In this document: one piece after another, positions 1 through 7,596 of the stretch
Numbering within the stretch: the stretch's first letter is position 1
Layout of the letters: every line of letters starts with the position of its first letter
Assembly: GCA_964414585.1 (NCBI GenBank)
Contig: CAYPXR010000001.1
Span: forward strand, 1-64,000
Length of the DNA: 64,000 nt
Direction: 5' to 3'
Source of the DNA: DATEMU01 sp964414585
Lineage (GTDB): Bacteria; Planctomycetota; Phycisphaerae; UBA1845; UTPLA1
Notes under the pieces: generated by a model
Told to the model about the DNA's origin: nothing
Database searches by the model: none
Seen by the model: the letters and a program-made list of their open reading frames with translations, nothing else
Program-made: the position numbers and the translations under genes

Positions 1-1
1 G

Positions 2-1018
2 TGTCCGTGTGCAGACTTTAATCAAGATGATGTCGTCGATTACCACGATGCTGCCTGTTTCGCCAACCGTTTGCTGGACGACGCCTATTCCTGCGCGCCG
101 GATTGCGGGAGCTTTGAGCGAGGCTATCCCGATTGTAATACGAACGGGATCGCGGATATCACCGATCTCGCCTTCGGCCCGAGCCAGGACTGCAACGCCA
201 ACGGGGTGCCCGACGAATGCGACGTCGACGAAGGCGATCCCGATGGGAACGAACTGTTCAGCAATGACGTGAACACCAACGGTATCCCCGACGAGTGCGA
301 GGTCGATTGTAATACCAACGGCGTTCCGGATGCGTGGGACATTTCGCAGACAACCAGCGATGACGTGAACACCAACGGCGTGCCCGACGAATGCGAATTT
401 GATTGCAATACGAACGGCGTGCCGGACGATTGGGACATCGCGCAGGCGACCAGCGCCGATTGCAATGCCAACGGCATCCCTGACGAGTGTGAGGCGGATT
501 GTAATTCCAATGGGGTGCCGGACGATTGCGACGTGGACCCCGAGGACCCGGACGGCGACGAGTCGGTGAGCCCGGACTGCAATGGCAACGGCTGGCCGGA
601 CGAGTGCGACCTGGCGATTCCGCCGGGCTTCGCGGTTGGCAGTCTCGATTGCAACACGAACGGGATCCCGGACGAGTGCGACATCGCTTCGTGCGCGAGC
701 GACCCGGCCTGCGGCGACTGCAATACGAACGGGATACCCGACGCCTGCGACATCGCGGCGGAGATCAGCGAGGACGCGGATACGGACGGCATTCCCGACG
801 AGTGCGAAGAAGAGGGCCTGATGGGCGGGGGCTCGTCGATGATGACCGGCGGCGGTGAATGGGACGAAGGGGCCGCGTGGGAGGCGTATTACGAATGGTC
901 CGCCGGGCAGTGCTGGGGACCGTCGTGCGAGACGCCGATGGGCGCGCAGTTCGCGGCGATGGTGGCCAAGCTGCAAGAACTCGGCCTACCGGTGCAAGGG
1001 CGCACAATTGCGCCGTAG
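2..1018 (+). CDS. Secreted calcium-loop repeat protein (5' truncated by window)
   Basis: The frame is open from the first bases of the window, so the N-terminus is missing. The visible protein begins with a dockerin-like segment (CADFNQDDVVDYHDAACF) and continues with about twelve copies of a D-x-N-x-N-G-[IV]-P-D-E-C motif, spaced irregularly by acidic linkers. The regular D/N pattern resembles EF-hand or thrombospondin-type-3 calcium loops, so extracellular calcium binding is inferred. Paired cysteines follow most repeats, consistent with an exported protein. The last 90 residues are a Gly/Met-rich then Trp/Cys-containing tail without a recognised domain. The gene ends just before a strong bidirectional terminator. 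Function is unknown; a structural surface or adhesion role is the likeliest reading. Confidence 0.75.
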   Translation, partial: CPCADFNQDDVVDYHDAACFANRLLDDAYSCAPDCGSFERGYPDCNTNGIADITDLAFGPSQDCNANGVPDECDVDEGDPDGNELFSNDVNTNGIPDECEVDCNTNGVPDAWDISQTTSDDVNTNGVPDECEFDCNTNGVPDDWDIAQATSADCNANGIPDECEADCNSNGVPDDCDVDPEDPDGDESVSPDCNGNGWPDECDLAIPPGFAVGSLDCNTNGIPDECDIASCASDPACGDCNTNGIPDACDIAAEISEDADTDGIPDECEEEGLMGGGSSMMTGGGEWDEGAAWEAYYEWSAGQCWGPSCETPMGAQFAAMVAKLQELGLPVQGRTIAP

Positions 1019-1030
1019 AACGGCGCAAGA

Positions 1031-1061
1031 AAACGGGGAGGCCGCTGGGGCCTCCCCGTTT
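1031..1061. terminator. Bidirectional hairpin terminator
   Basis: A perfect 13-bp stem (AAACGGGGAGGCC paired with GGCCTCCCCGTTT) with a 5-base loop lies between two convergent genes. The A-run on the 5' side and T-run on the 3' side give a U-tract for transcripts from either strand. Confidence 0.85.
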
Positions 1062-1087
1062 GTGGAAATCGTGATAAGCCGATCGGC

Positions 1088-1441
1088 TTAGTAGCGGTCG
1101 CCTCGACCGCCGCGGCCACCGCCGCCGCCGCCGTAGCCGCCGCGGCCACCGCCGCCGCCGCCGTAACCGCCCCCACCACCGCCGCCGCGGTTCTCCTTGG
1201 GTCGCGCTTCATTAACCGTGATCGCGCGGCCTTCCTGCTGCTGGCCGTTCAGGGCGCTGATCGCGGCCTGCGCTTCGCCATCCGAGGCCATCTCGACGAA
1301 GCCGAAGCCCTTGCTCCGACCGGTCTCGCGGTCCGTGATGACCTGCGCGCTCTGCACCGTGCCATGCGCTCCGAAGAGCTGCTCAAGGTCAGAGCTGCTG
1401 ACGCTGAACGGCAAATTTCCGACATACAACCTGTTGCCCAT
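1088..1441 (-). CDS. Glycine-rich RRM RNA-binding protein
   Basis: 117 residues. An RNA recognition motif fills residues 3-80, with RNP2 (LYVGNL) and RNP1 (KGFGFVEM) both intact. A glycine-rich RGG-like tail follows, containing two copies of GGYGGGGGGR, and the protein ends RGDRY. This is the layout of cyanobacterial Rbp and plant GRP cold-inducible single-stranded RNA binders, which act as RNA chaperones. The start is supported by AAGGAG eight bases upstream. The tail is encoded by a 30-bp tandem DNA repeat. A promoter candidate about 175 bases upstream predicts a long leader, common in cold-induced mRNAs. The family call is firm; cold induction is inferred. Confidence 0.9.
   Translation of the reverse strand: MGNRLYVGNLPFSVSSSDLEQLFGAHGTVQSAQVITDRETGRSKGFGFVEMASDGEAQAAISALNGQQQEGRAITVNEARPKENRGGGGGGGYGGGGGGRGGYGGGGGGRGGRGDRY
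1109..1168. repeat. 30-bp tandem repeat, two copies
   Basis: Two adjacent 30-bp units (1109-1138 and 1139-1168) differ at one base. They encode the repeated GGYGGGGGGR segment of the RRM protein tail. Such repeats expand or contract by slippage without frameshift. Confidence 0.85.
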
Positions 1442-1855
1442 TTTCGAAACTCCTTCAAGTCTTGGGCGGTTCGGCCCGCACTTTTTCTTTCAGGGCCGAA
1501 ATTGAAAGGGTCCGACCATCCGGACCAGATGGCAGGAGACGAATCAGGCAGTCAGGAGCGGAACTTCTAACAGAAATGACCGTACCCTTGCTAGCTCGAT
1601 CGTAACACCAACCAACGATTAGTATAGATGATCCACATCCCCTTTGTCCACTAGGACAATTCGGGTATGGGTCATCCGCCGCTGGCGACCATTTCGAAAT
1701 GCGTTGGGCTGGGACAAACTCCCCCTCGCCCTACAGGAAAACCCTTAGGCCGCCGGCCCCGCATGCGTGTTTTTTGATCTCCCGGCGGGTATAACCCGGC
1801 GTATCAGATTCGATAAACCATTTTACCGCCGCGCAGGCGAAGAGGTTAAGAACAC
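1442..1855. other. Divergent intergenic region, RRM gene / TolB-like gene
   Basis: No gene seen. It holds the leader and promoter candidate of the minus-strand RRM gene and the undefined promoter region of the plus-strand TolB-like gene. A short inverted repeat at 1644-1659 overlaps the RRM promoter candidate. Confidence 0.6.
1621..1659 (-). promoter_or_regulatory. Promoter candidate and inverted repeat for the RRM gene
   Basis: On the minus strand TGGACA (1645-1650) is followed after 18 bases by TATACT (1621-1626), a plausible housekeeping promoter giving a leader of about 170 bases. A perfect inverted repeat TTGTCC-N4-GGACAA (1644-1659) covers the -35 element and could be a regulator site. 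Confidence 0.45.
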
Positions 1856-2920
1856 ATGAAGAGCTTCTCAAGGCTTCTGGTTTTCTCCACCGTATTTATT
1901 TCCGTCGGATGTCAATCGCCGGCCTATGTTCTCGTGGCGGACCCGACACCGGAAAATCATTGGCAGGACGCCGAGGCAAAAATCCTTTCCAACATCAAAC
2001 AACTCACCTTTGAAGAGATGGGGCTGACCAAGTCCGGCGAATCCTATTTTTCGCCCGACATGAAACAAATCATTTTCCAGGCCTTCCCCAAAGGACAAAA
2101 CGCCTACCAGATGTTCACCCTGGAGTTATCCGCAAACGGCGTCGCCTCGCCGGGAAGTTTGAAGCAAGTGAGCCCGGGCGGCGGCGCGTGTACCTGCGGT
2201 TGGTTCAAGTCCGACGGGACCGGGATCATTTTTGGTTCGAGCTATCTGCACCCCGACATGCCCAACCCGCACGGCTACCACCGCGAAGGCAGCAACTATA
2301 GCTGGGACATGCCCGGCGGGATGGACATCATCGCCGCGAATCTCGACGGGTCGAATCCGCGACCGCTAACGCACGAAACGGGTTACGACGCCGAGTGTTC
2401 GTACAGCCCGGACGGAAAATCGATCGTCTTTTGTAGCGATCGAGCAGGCAACCCGGACCTCTATGTCATGAAGGCGGACGGAACCGATGTGCGCCAACTG
2501 ACGAACAAGGCCGGCTACGATGGCGGACCCTTCTTTTCCCCGGATGGGACGCGGATCATTTTTCGATCCGATCGCAAAGGGGACGATCACTTGCAAATCT
2601 TTGTGATGAACGCCGATGGCACGGGCGAACGGCAAATCACGCAATTCAGCGACATCGTCAATTGGGCCCCCTATTGGCTGCCGGATGGGAAATCCGTCGT
2701 CTTCACGACCAGCATCCATGGCCACCACAACTATGAAGTCTACCTGCTCAACATCGAGACCGGAAAGCAGCAGCGCGTGACCTACAGCCCCCGGTTTGAC
2801 GGCCTGCCGGTCATCAGCCCGGACGGCAAAAAGATGATGTGGACCAGCCAGCGCGGTGGAGGCGGAGGCGGAAACAGCCAGATCTTTATTGCAGACTTCA
2901 ATGCGCCGCCGGGTTTCTGA
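1856..2920 (+). CDS. TolB-like PD40 beta-propeller lipoprotein
   Basis: 354 residues. The N-terminus is a signal peptide with a cysteine at residue 19 (ISVGC), suggesting a lipoprotein, although Ser at -3 is unusual for a lipobox. Five WD40-like PD40 blades follow, recognisable by S-P-D-G-[KT]-x-[IV]-x-F and DLYVMKADGT-type strings at about residues 68, 182, 225, 280 and 322. This is the propeller of TolB and the DPP4/protease accessory families. No TolB N-terminal domain and no Pal or TolA neighbours are present, so a periplasmic or surface scaffolding role is more likely than true TolB. No strong ribosome site; AGAGG lies 12 bases before the ATG. Confidence 0.8.
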   Translation: MKSFSRLLVFSTVFISVGCQSPAYVLVADPTPENHWQDAEAKILSNIKQLTFEEMGLTKSGESYFSPDMKQIIFQAFPKGQNAYQMFTLELSANGVASPGSLKQVSPGGGACTCGWFKSDGTGIIFGSSYLHPDMPNPHGYHREGSNYSWDMPGGMDIIAANLDGSNPRPLTHETGYDAECSYSPDGKSIVFCSDRAGNPDLYVMKADGTDVRQLTNKAGYDGGPFFSPDGTRIIFRSDRKGDDHLQIFVMNADGTGERQITQFSDIVNWAPYWLPDGKSVVFTTSIHGHHNYEVYLLNIETGKQQRVTYSPRFDGLPVISPDGKKMMWTSQRGGGGGGNSQIFIADFNAPPGF

Positions 2921-2965
2921 TTCCGTCGCCCGAATCCGGTCAAGGCCGTTGGATCGGTCACGGGG

Positions 2966-4855
2966 TTACGGACAAATCTGGCCCGCCATGAGGGCGTCTA
3001 CAAATCCTTGAATATCCAGCGAATCAAATGAGTGGTCGTTGTTAAAGTCGCCACGGCAACGGGATATTCCCAATCCGGCCGGGTCGCTCCGAGTCGTTCC
3101 ACAGCCATTACTGACCAGGCAGTCAAACGCCCCGCCGTCACTATCGGCGACCGGATCGATCATGAGCGTCAAACTGGTCGTTCCCAAGACGCTTCCTCCA
3201 TCGGAGATATTGATGCCGTTTTTTCGCCACTGGTAACTCAGACTACCGCCGCCTCCGGGTGAAGTCGCAAGGATGGAGAACGCCGCCGTGCCACCGGCGA
3301 AAACGCTCTGGCTGGCGGGTTGCTGCGAGATGGTCGGTTGCAATCCGTCGCAGGGATCGGCGACCGTCACGATGACGGTGTCGCTTGTTGAGGCGAGGAT
3401 GGAATTCCCGCAGCCGGGTGTGGTTACCCGCGCGTCATACACACCGGAGTCACTTGGCGTCGTCGGGTTGATCGTCAACGAGGGCGTGTCGGCTCCCGAG
3501 ATGTTGCCGCCGTTGGCCAGTGCGACGCCGTTCTTTCGCCACTGGTAAGTCGGCGTGCTGCCGTGACCGTCGGCCGCGATGGAGAGCGTGACCGATTGAC
3601 CGGGATTGACGATTCTGTTCGCGCCCGGTTGTTGAGTAATCGTAGGCGCCGGAGGGCCGCCGGTGTTGAGCAGAACCGAGATGGTGGTTCCACCCCCGGC
3701 GGAGTTATTCGCGACGGCCATGTCCGGTCGTCCATCGGCGTTGAAATCACCGACGGCCACGTGTTCCGGGTCCAAACCGACTGCAAAAGTTGCGGGACTT
3801 TGGAAAGAGCCGTTGGAATATCCCAACAGAATGGCCACGGTTTGGTTGTAGGGATTCGTGACAACCACATCCATGTTGCCGTCGCCATTAAAGTCCGCGA
3901 GGGCGAGGGCTCGCGGGCTGATGACGGCAGGGTAGTCCGATTTGGGTTGAAATGTCCCGTCACCGTTGCCAGGGAGAATGGAGACGTCGGCATGGCTGAA
4001 GTTCGCCACCGCCAGGTCGAGCTTGCCGTCGCCGTTGAAGTCGGCCGTCGCGATGCCATAGGGAGATGCATTAACGGGATAATTCACGGCCGGTTGAAAC
4101 GTGCCGTCGCTGTTGGCGAGCAGGATGGAGACGTTACTGCTGCTTTGATTCGACACGGCCAAGTCCGCGTGACCATCTCCATTGAAGTCTCCGATTGCAG
4201 CGTAGCTGGGATTGCCGCCCGCAGAATAGTGGACCGGCGACTGGAAGGTTCCAGTGTTGGGTGGGCCGTTGCCCAACAGGACGTCCACGCCGCCTCCGCT
4301 TCCAAGCGGACTCACCACTATCAGATCGGGACGACCGTCGGAATTGATGTCGAAAAGATTTTCTGATAGCGGGGCCGTCCCCGAAAGATAGTAGACAAGC
4401 GATTGAAAAGTACCGACGTTGGGTGGGCCATTGGCCAGCAAAACACCGGCGGAACCGGAACTGGAAACTGCGAGGTCCGGACGTCCATCTCCATTCAGAT
4501 CGGAGGCCGCGACAAAGTAAACGAGGGCTCCCGCCGGAACGTTTACCGCGGGCTGGAAGGTTCCGTTCGGATTGGAAAAAAGGACGGAGACAAAGTTGCT
4601 GTTGACGTTGGCGACGGCCAGATCGGGACGGCCATCGGCGTTGAAGTCCCCCACGGCGATCGCATTCGGGGCGGACCCGACCGTGTAGTTGACGGCATTG
4701 GCAAACGACAGCGTGCATTGGGCAAGTGTCCGCTGGCCGAAGACGGCGACTTCTGAGACAAGTACTACTGCAAGAGTCAGGCGGCCCGACAGGATTCGCC
4801 GCCCCGATTGGCAGGAGCGGCTTCGAAAAGACAAAAATTCTTTTTGGCGACTCAT
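2966..4855 (-). CDS. Secreted FG-GAP / Ig-like repeat protein with dockerin-like end
   Basis: 629 residues from the ATG at 4855, chosen because GAGGAG lies eight bases upstream and a signal peptide ending near LAQC follows directly; the frame stays open a further 64 codons upstream without such support. Seven FG-GAP/VCBS repeats (G-D-F-N-x-D-G-[RHK]-x-D-[LMV]-x-V) form an integrin-alpha-like propeller at about residues 60-400. Two Ig-like domains follow (each with a QQP start and YQWRKNG). The end is a dockerin-like calcium segment (GDFNNDHSFDSLDIQGFVDAL). It is probably secreted or surface attached and calcium binding. The ligand is unknown. Confidence 0.85.
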   Translation of the reverse strand: MSRQKEFLSFRSRSCQSGRRILSGRLTLAVVLVSEVAVFGQRTLAQCTLSFANAVNYTVGSAPNAIAVGDFNADGRPDLAVANVNSNFVSVLFSNPNGTFQPAVNVPAGALVYFVAASDLNGDGRPDLAVSSSGSAGVLLANGPPNVGTFQSLVYYLSGTAPLSENLFDINSDGRPDLIVVSPLGSGGGVDVLLGNGPPNTGTFQSPVHYSAGGNPSYAAIGDFNGDGHADLAVSNQSSSNVSILLANSDGTFQPAVNYPVNASPYGIATADFNGDGKLDLAVANFSHADVSILPGNGDGTFQPKSDYPAVISPRALALADFNGDGNMDVVVTNPYNQTVAILLGYSNGSFQSPATFAVGLDPEHVAVGDFNADGRPDMAVANNSAGGGTTISVLLNTGGPPAPTITQQPGANRIVNPGQSVTLSIAADGHGSTPTYQWRKNGVALANGGNISGADTPSLTINPTTPSDSGVYDARVTTPGCGNSILASTSDTVIVTVADPCDGLQPTISQQPASQSVFAGGTAAFSILATSPGGGGSLSYQWRKNGINISDGGSVLGTTSLTLMIDPVADSDGGAFDCLVSNGCGTTRSDPAGLGISRCRGDFNNDHSFDSLDIQGFVDALMAGQICP

Positions 4856-5336
4856 GGGCGATGCTCCTCTTCTTGAATGACTTGAGTGGGGCGATTGATT
4901 CATCGTTTCCTGGGTCACGATTGCGTCCGCCTCACTTGAGGACCCGGCGCTGACCACGCTTTTTGCTACAGGGCTAGGCGCAAACGCCGGCTCGTTCCGG
5001 CCATAATTCCTGGCGAAGTGGAGGCCGGTGGCCTCAATCGCTGGCAAGACCCCTTCCGATCGAGCGACCGTCCGGGGTGTGATCCATGTTCAAGCCCGGC
5101 CGACGTTGTCAGGGACCTTTGTCCCGCTGGGTGGAATTCCACCGAGGTATAATCGCTTCGATTTTTGTTGCCCCAATGCAACACCTCCACACAATCGGCC
5201 GTACCCAATATTCGGTCGTCGGCTCCTATCCCATTGAAACTCCTCAGGTTAGCGATTTTTGACCCTGGGTGTCGATGCGGGGATCGACGGATGCCCCGTC
5301 GTTTCGCACGTTTGAGTCCGTGAGAGCGAGGGGATT
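4856..5336. other. Intergenic region with paired palindromes
   Basis: No gene seen in these 481 bases. They separate the FG-GAP gene from the divergent Ser/Ala-rich protein gene and include two close palindromes and a TATAAT near 5112-5153. Confidence 0.6.
5112..5153 (+). promoter_or_regulatory. Palindromes next to a TATAAT box
   Basis: GGGAC-CTTT-GTCCC (5112-5125) is followed by the perfect 14-bp palindrome GGTGGAATTCCACC (5130-5143) and by TATAAT (5148-5153). No good -35 lies 17 bases upstream; the palindrome sits in the spacer, so a regulator-dependent promoter for the gene at 5337 is possible. Confidence 0.35.
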
Positions 5337-5852
5337 ATGAGCGACGTTGCGGCGACCGCTGCTGTTTCATTACCTCAGACCGCTTCGGTGGCGGCCGTTT
5401 CCACCGGCGGAGGCTCGGCGGGCGGGCAAGCCGTCGCGCAAGCGGCTGTCGCCGAATCCGCGACGAGCACGCAATCGGTCTCCGGTTCCAACTATTCGCT
5501 CAACGTTTCCGAATCGAACCTGACTTACCTTTCGGCGTCTTCATCCCAGGGGATCTCCGAGGCCGATCAGCGCATGATGCTGCTTATTCTCGCACTGATT
5601 CAGATTCTCTTCGGATCGGGAGACGATGACTCCCAGAAGCGCAACGCGGCGTTGGGCCTGGTTTCAGCCCTTCTCCAATCCGGCCAGAGCCGGCAAAGTC
5701 AGGATTTCACTTATTTGGAATACAACGAATTTCAGTATTCCGAGTCTTACTCGGAGTACCAGGCAACCGCGTCTCAAACCGTCACCTATGCCCAGGACCT
5801 CTCCGCAACCGCGACACCGGCAAGCGGGACCAATCTCAATGTGACCGGGTAA
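5337..5852 (+). CDS. Hypothetical Ser/Ala-rich protein
   Basis: 171 residues, no family recognised. Residues 1-78 are Ala/Ser/Thr/Gly-rich and low complexity, residues 80-93 form a strongly hydrophobic helix (MMLLILALIQILFG), then comes an acidic patch (SGDDDSQ), a short helix and a Tyr/Glu/Ser-rich tail. There is no N-terminal signal peptide. GAGGGG four bases before the ATG supports the start. The stop codon directly abuts the stop codon of the convergent permease gene. The composition suggests a surface or filament-forming low-complexity protein, but this is guesswork. Confidence 0.65.
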   Translation: MSDVAATAAVSLPQTASVAAVSTGGGSAGGQAVAQAAVAESATSTQSVSGSNYSLNVSESNLTYLSASSSQGISEADQRMMLLILALIQILFGSGDDDSQKRNAALGLVSALLQSGQSRQSQDFTYLEYNEFQYSESYSEYQATASQTVTYAQDLSATATPASGTNLNVTG

Positions 5853-6692
5853 TCAATTCAGGTGAATCTGTCGCCAACCGGCGAAAAACAGTCGCCCGCC
5901 GCAGTACAGCAATAAGATCACAAACACGAATCGAATGATTCCGACATGCCACCGGTGAACGCGGGCTGAGGTGTACCACGCGCCAACCATCGCCGTCGGG
6001 GCCAGGCACATGGCCAGGACGGCGGATTGGCCGAGGCTAAAACCGTGCGTCGCGAGGCTCGCATTCTTGTACACCGCCCCGAAGACGCTGATCCAGAGAA
6101 TCGTGCTCGCGGAATTGGCGATGGCGTTGGTCAACGGGATTCTGAGAAAAACCTGTTGCGCCGGAACGGCGACCAGCCCGCCTCCGATACCGAGCAGTCC
6201 GCCCAAAAGACCCGCCGGCAGGCCCACCAGCGAAATGATTTTCCAGCGCGGGAGCAGCGCCGCGCCGGCCTCGTCCATTTTCGGCAGCCGTTTTCCCGAG
6301 CGCAGCTTCGCGAGGTTGTGCGCCACGACATAGTACAGAAAGACGGAAAAAAAAATCTGGAGGTAGCCCTGACCCGACCCGCGAAAAAAATCCCGATCGC
6401 TGATCCAGACACCGGCCAGCGATCCGACGATGGCGCTGGGGATCGTCGCGCGCGTGACCATGCGAAAAGTCGCGCCGGCGTATTTGTGCTGAAGCACCGA
6501 CGGCGCGACGACAAAAAAATTGACGATCATCGCGGCGGCCTGGTAAAGGTGTTGCCGCTCCGCCCCGAAGAGCAGCACCATCCCCGGAATCATGACGGTC
6601 GAGCCCCCGATCCCAAGAAGTCCGCCGCTGGCGCCGGCAAGCAATCCAATCAGCACGAGCACGACGAATTCGGTCGGCGATGGCATCATCAT
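5853..6692 (-). CDS. TauE/SafE family permease (sulfite exporter-like)
   Basis: About 279 residues with eight predicted membrane helices. The family's internal duplication is plain: GGLLGIGGSTVMIPG near residue 27 and GGLLGIGGGLVAVPA near residue 170. Members move sulfite, sulfoacetate or other small organic anions; the substrate here cannot be told. The first possible start is a TTG at 6701 overlapping the folD-like stop by four bases; ATGs at 6692, 6689 and 6686 follow, and none has a clear ribosome site, so translation is probably coupled to the upstream gene. It is the last gene of a four-gene minus-strand run. Confidence 0.85.
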   Translation of the reverse strand: MMMPSPTEFVVLVLIGLLAGASGGLLGIGGSTVMIPGMVLLFGAERQHLYQAAAMIVNFFVVAPSVLQHKYAGATFRMVTRATIPSAIVGSLAGVWISDRDFFRGSGQGYLQIFFSVFLYYVVAHNLAKLRSGKRLPKMDEAGAALLPRWKIISLVGLPAGLLGGLLGIGGGLVAVPAQQVFLRIPLTNAIANSASTILWISVFGAVYKNASLATHGFSLGQSAVLAMCLAPTAMVGAWYTSARVHRWHVGIIRFVFVILLLYCGGRLFFAGWRQIHLN

Positions 6693-6697
6693 CAAAA

Positions 6698-7582
6698 TCA
6701 AGCGGTCGCGCTTCGTGTCCGCAGTGCGGCGGTCGCGGTGTTGGCCAGGAGCAGCGCAACGGTCACGGGTCCCACGCCACCGGGCACCGGCGTGATGGCT
6801 CGCGCGATGGGGGCGACTTCCTCGAATCGCACGTCGCCGACGAGTCGTTGTATTGTCTTGCCGGATGCGTCCGTCGCTTCGACCGGATGGGTGCCGACAT
6901 CAATTACCACGGCGCCAGGGGCGACGTGTTCCGCCCCGATCAGGCCTTTTGAACCCGCGGCGACGAGAAGTAGTTCGCCGCGCCGGGTATGACCAGGCAA
7001 ATCGTGCGTCCGAGTGTGGCACTGCATGACGGTTGCGTTCGCGGCAAGCAGCAGCATCGCCAGCGGCTTTCCAACGACGACGCTGCGACCGACCACGACC
7101 GCTTCCTTGCCGGTCAGATCGGAAACGACCGATCGCAGGCAGGCCATCGCTGCTGCCGCGGTACACGGTGCCAGCGCATCGCGGCCCATGGCCAGAAGTC
7201 CCAGGTTGGCCGCGCCAACGCCCTCAATGTCCTTCGTAACGGCGATTCTCTGTTGCAAGGCAAAGCCGTCGAACGATTTGGGAACGGGCAAATGCAAAAG
7301 AATACCGCTGACGGAGGCGTCCAGATTCAGTCGCTCAACAGCGGCGAACGCATCTTCCTGGGAAATCGTCGCGGGCAGTTGCACCAATCGATGCTCAATA
7401 CCGACGGACTGGGCCTGTTTCGCTTGCGACCGGGCATACGAAAGGGCTGAGGAATCGTCGCCGATCAACAGCGCGGCCAGTACGGGCGCCGGGCCTTTAT
7501 TGGAAAGCTCGATGACCCGTTGGGTCGTCTCCTCGCGAATTCGCGAAGCGATCGTCTTACCGTCGATGAGAGTCGCCGCCAT
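6698..7582 (-). CDS. FolD-like methylene-THF dehydrogenase/cyclohydrolase homolog with altered active site
   Basis: 294 residues from the ATG at 7582 (MAATLIDGKTIA); the longer frame to 7636 would overlap the preceding gene. The overall FolD fold is clear: N-terminal IDGKTIA, the nucleotide-binding GRSVVVGKPLA string, and C-terminal TPVPGGVGPVT. The catalytic residues differ from the E. coli enzyme: Tyr50 is kept (Y49), but Lys54 is Gln (Q53), Gln98 is His (H97) and Asp121 is Glu (E120). In studied enzymes the Lys and Gln are needed for cyclohydrolase and the Asp for folate binding. The protein may therefore have lost cyclohydrolase activity or act as another pterin-binding dehydrogenase. I checked the Gln and His codons on the DNA. 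Confidence 0.8.
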   Translation of the reverse strand: MAATLIDGKTIASRIREETTQRVIELSNKGPAPVLAALLIGDDSSALSYARSQAKQAQSVGIEHRLVQLPATISQEDAFAAVERLNLDASVSGILLHLPVPKSFDGFALQQRIAVTKDIEGVGAANLGLLAMGRDALAPCTAAAAMACLRSVVSDLTGKEAVVVGRSVVVGKPLAMLLLAANATVMQCHTRTHDLPGHTRRGELLLVAAGSKGLIGAEHVAPGAVVIDVGTHPVEATDASGKTIQRLVGDVRFEEVAPIARAITPVPGGVGPVTVALLLANTATAALRTRSATA

Positions 7583-7596
7583 GAGTATTTCAAATC

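Noticed and set aside
124..792. A minus-strand frame with repeated SHSSGxPxxLQS units
   Set aside because: The repeats are the reverse reading of the calcium-loop codons of the real gene.
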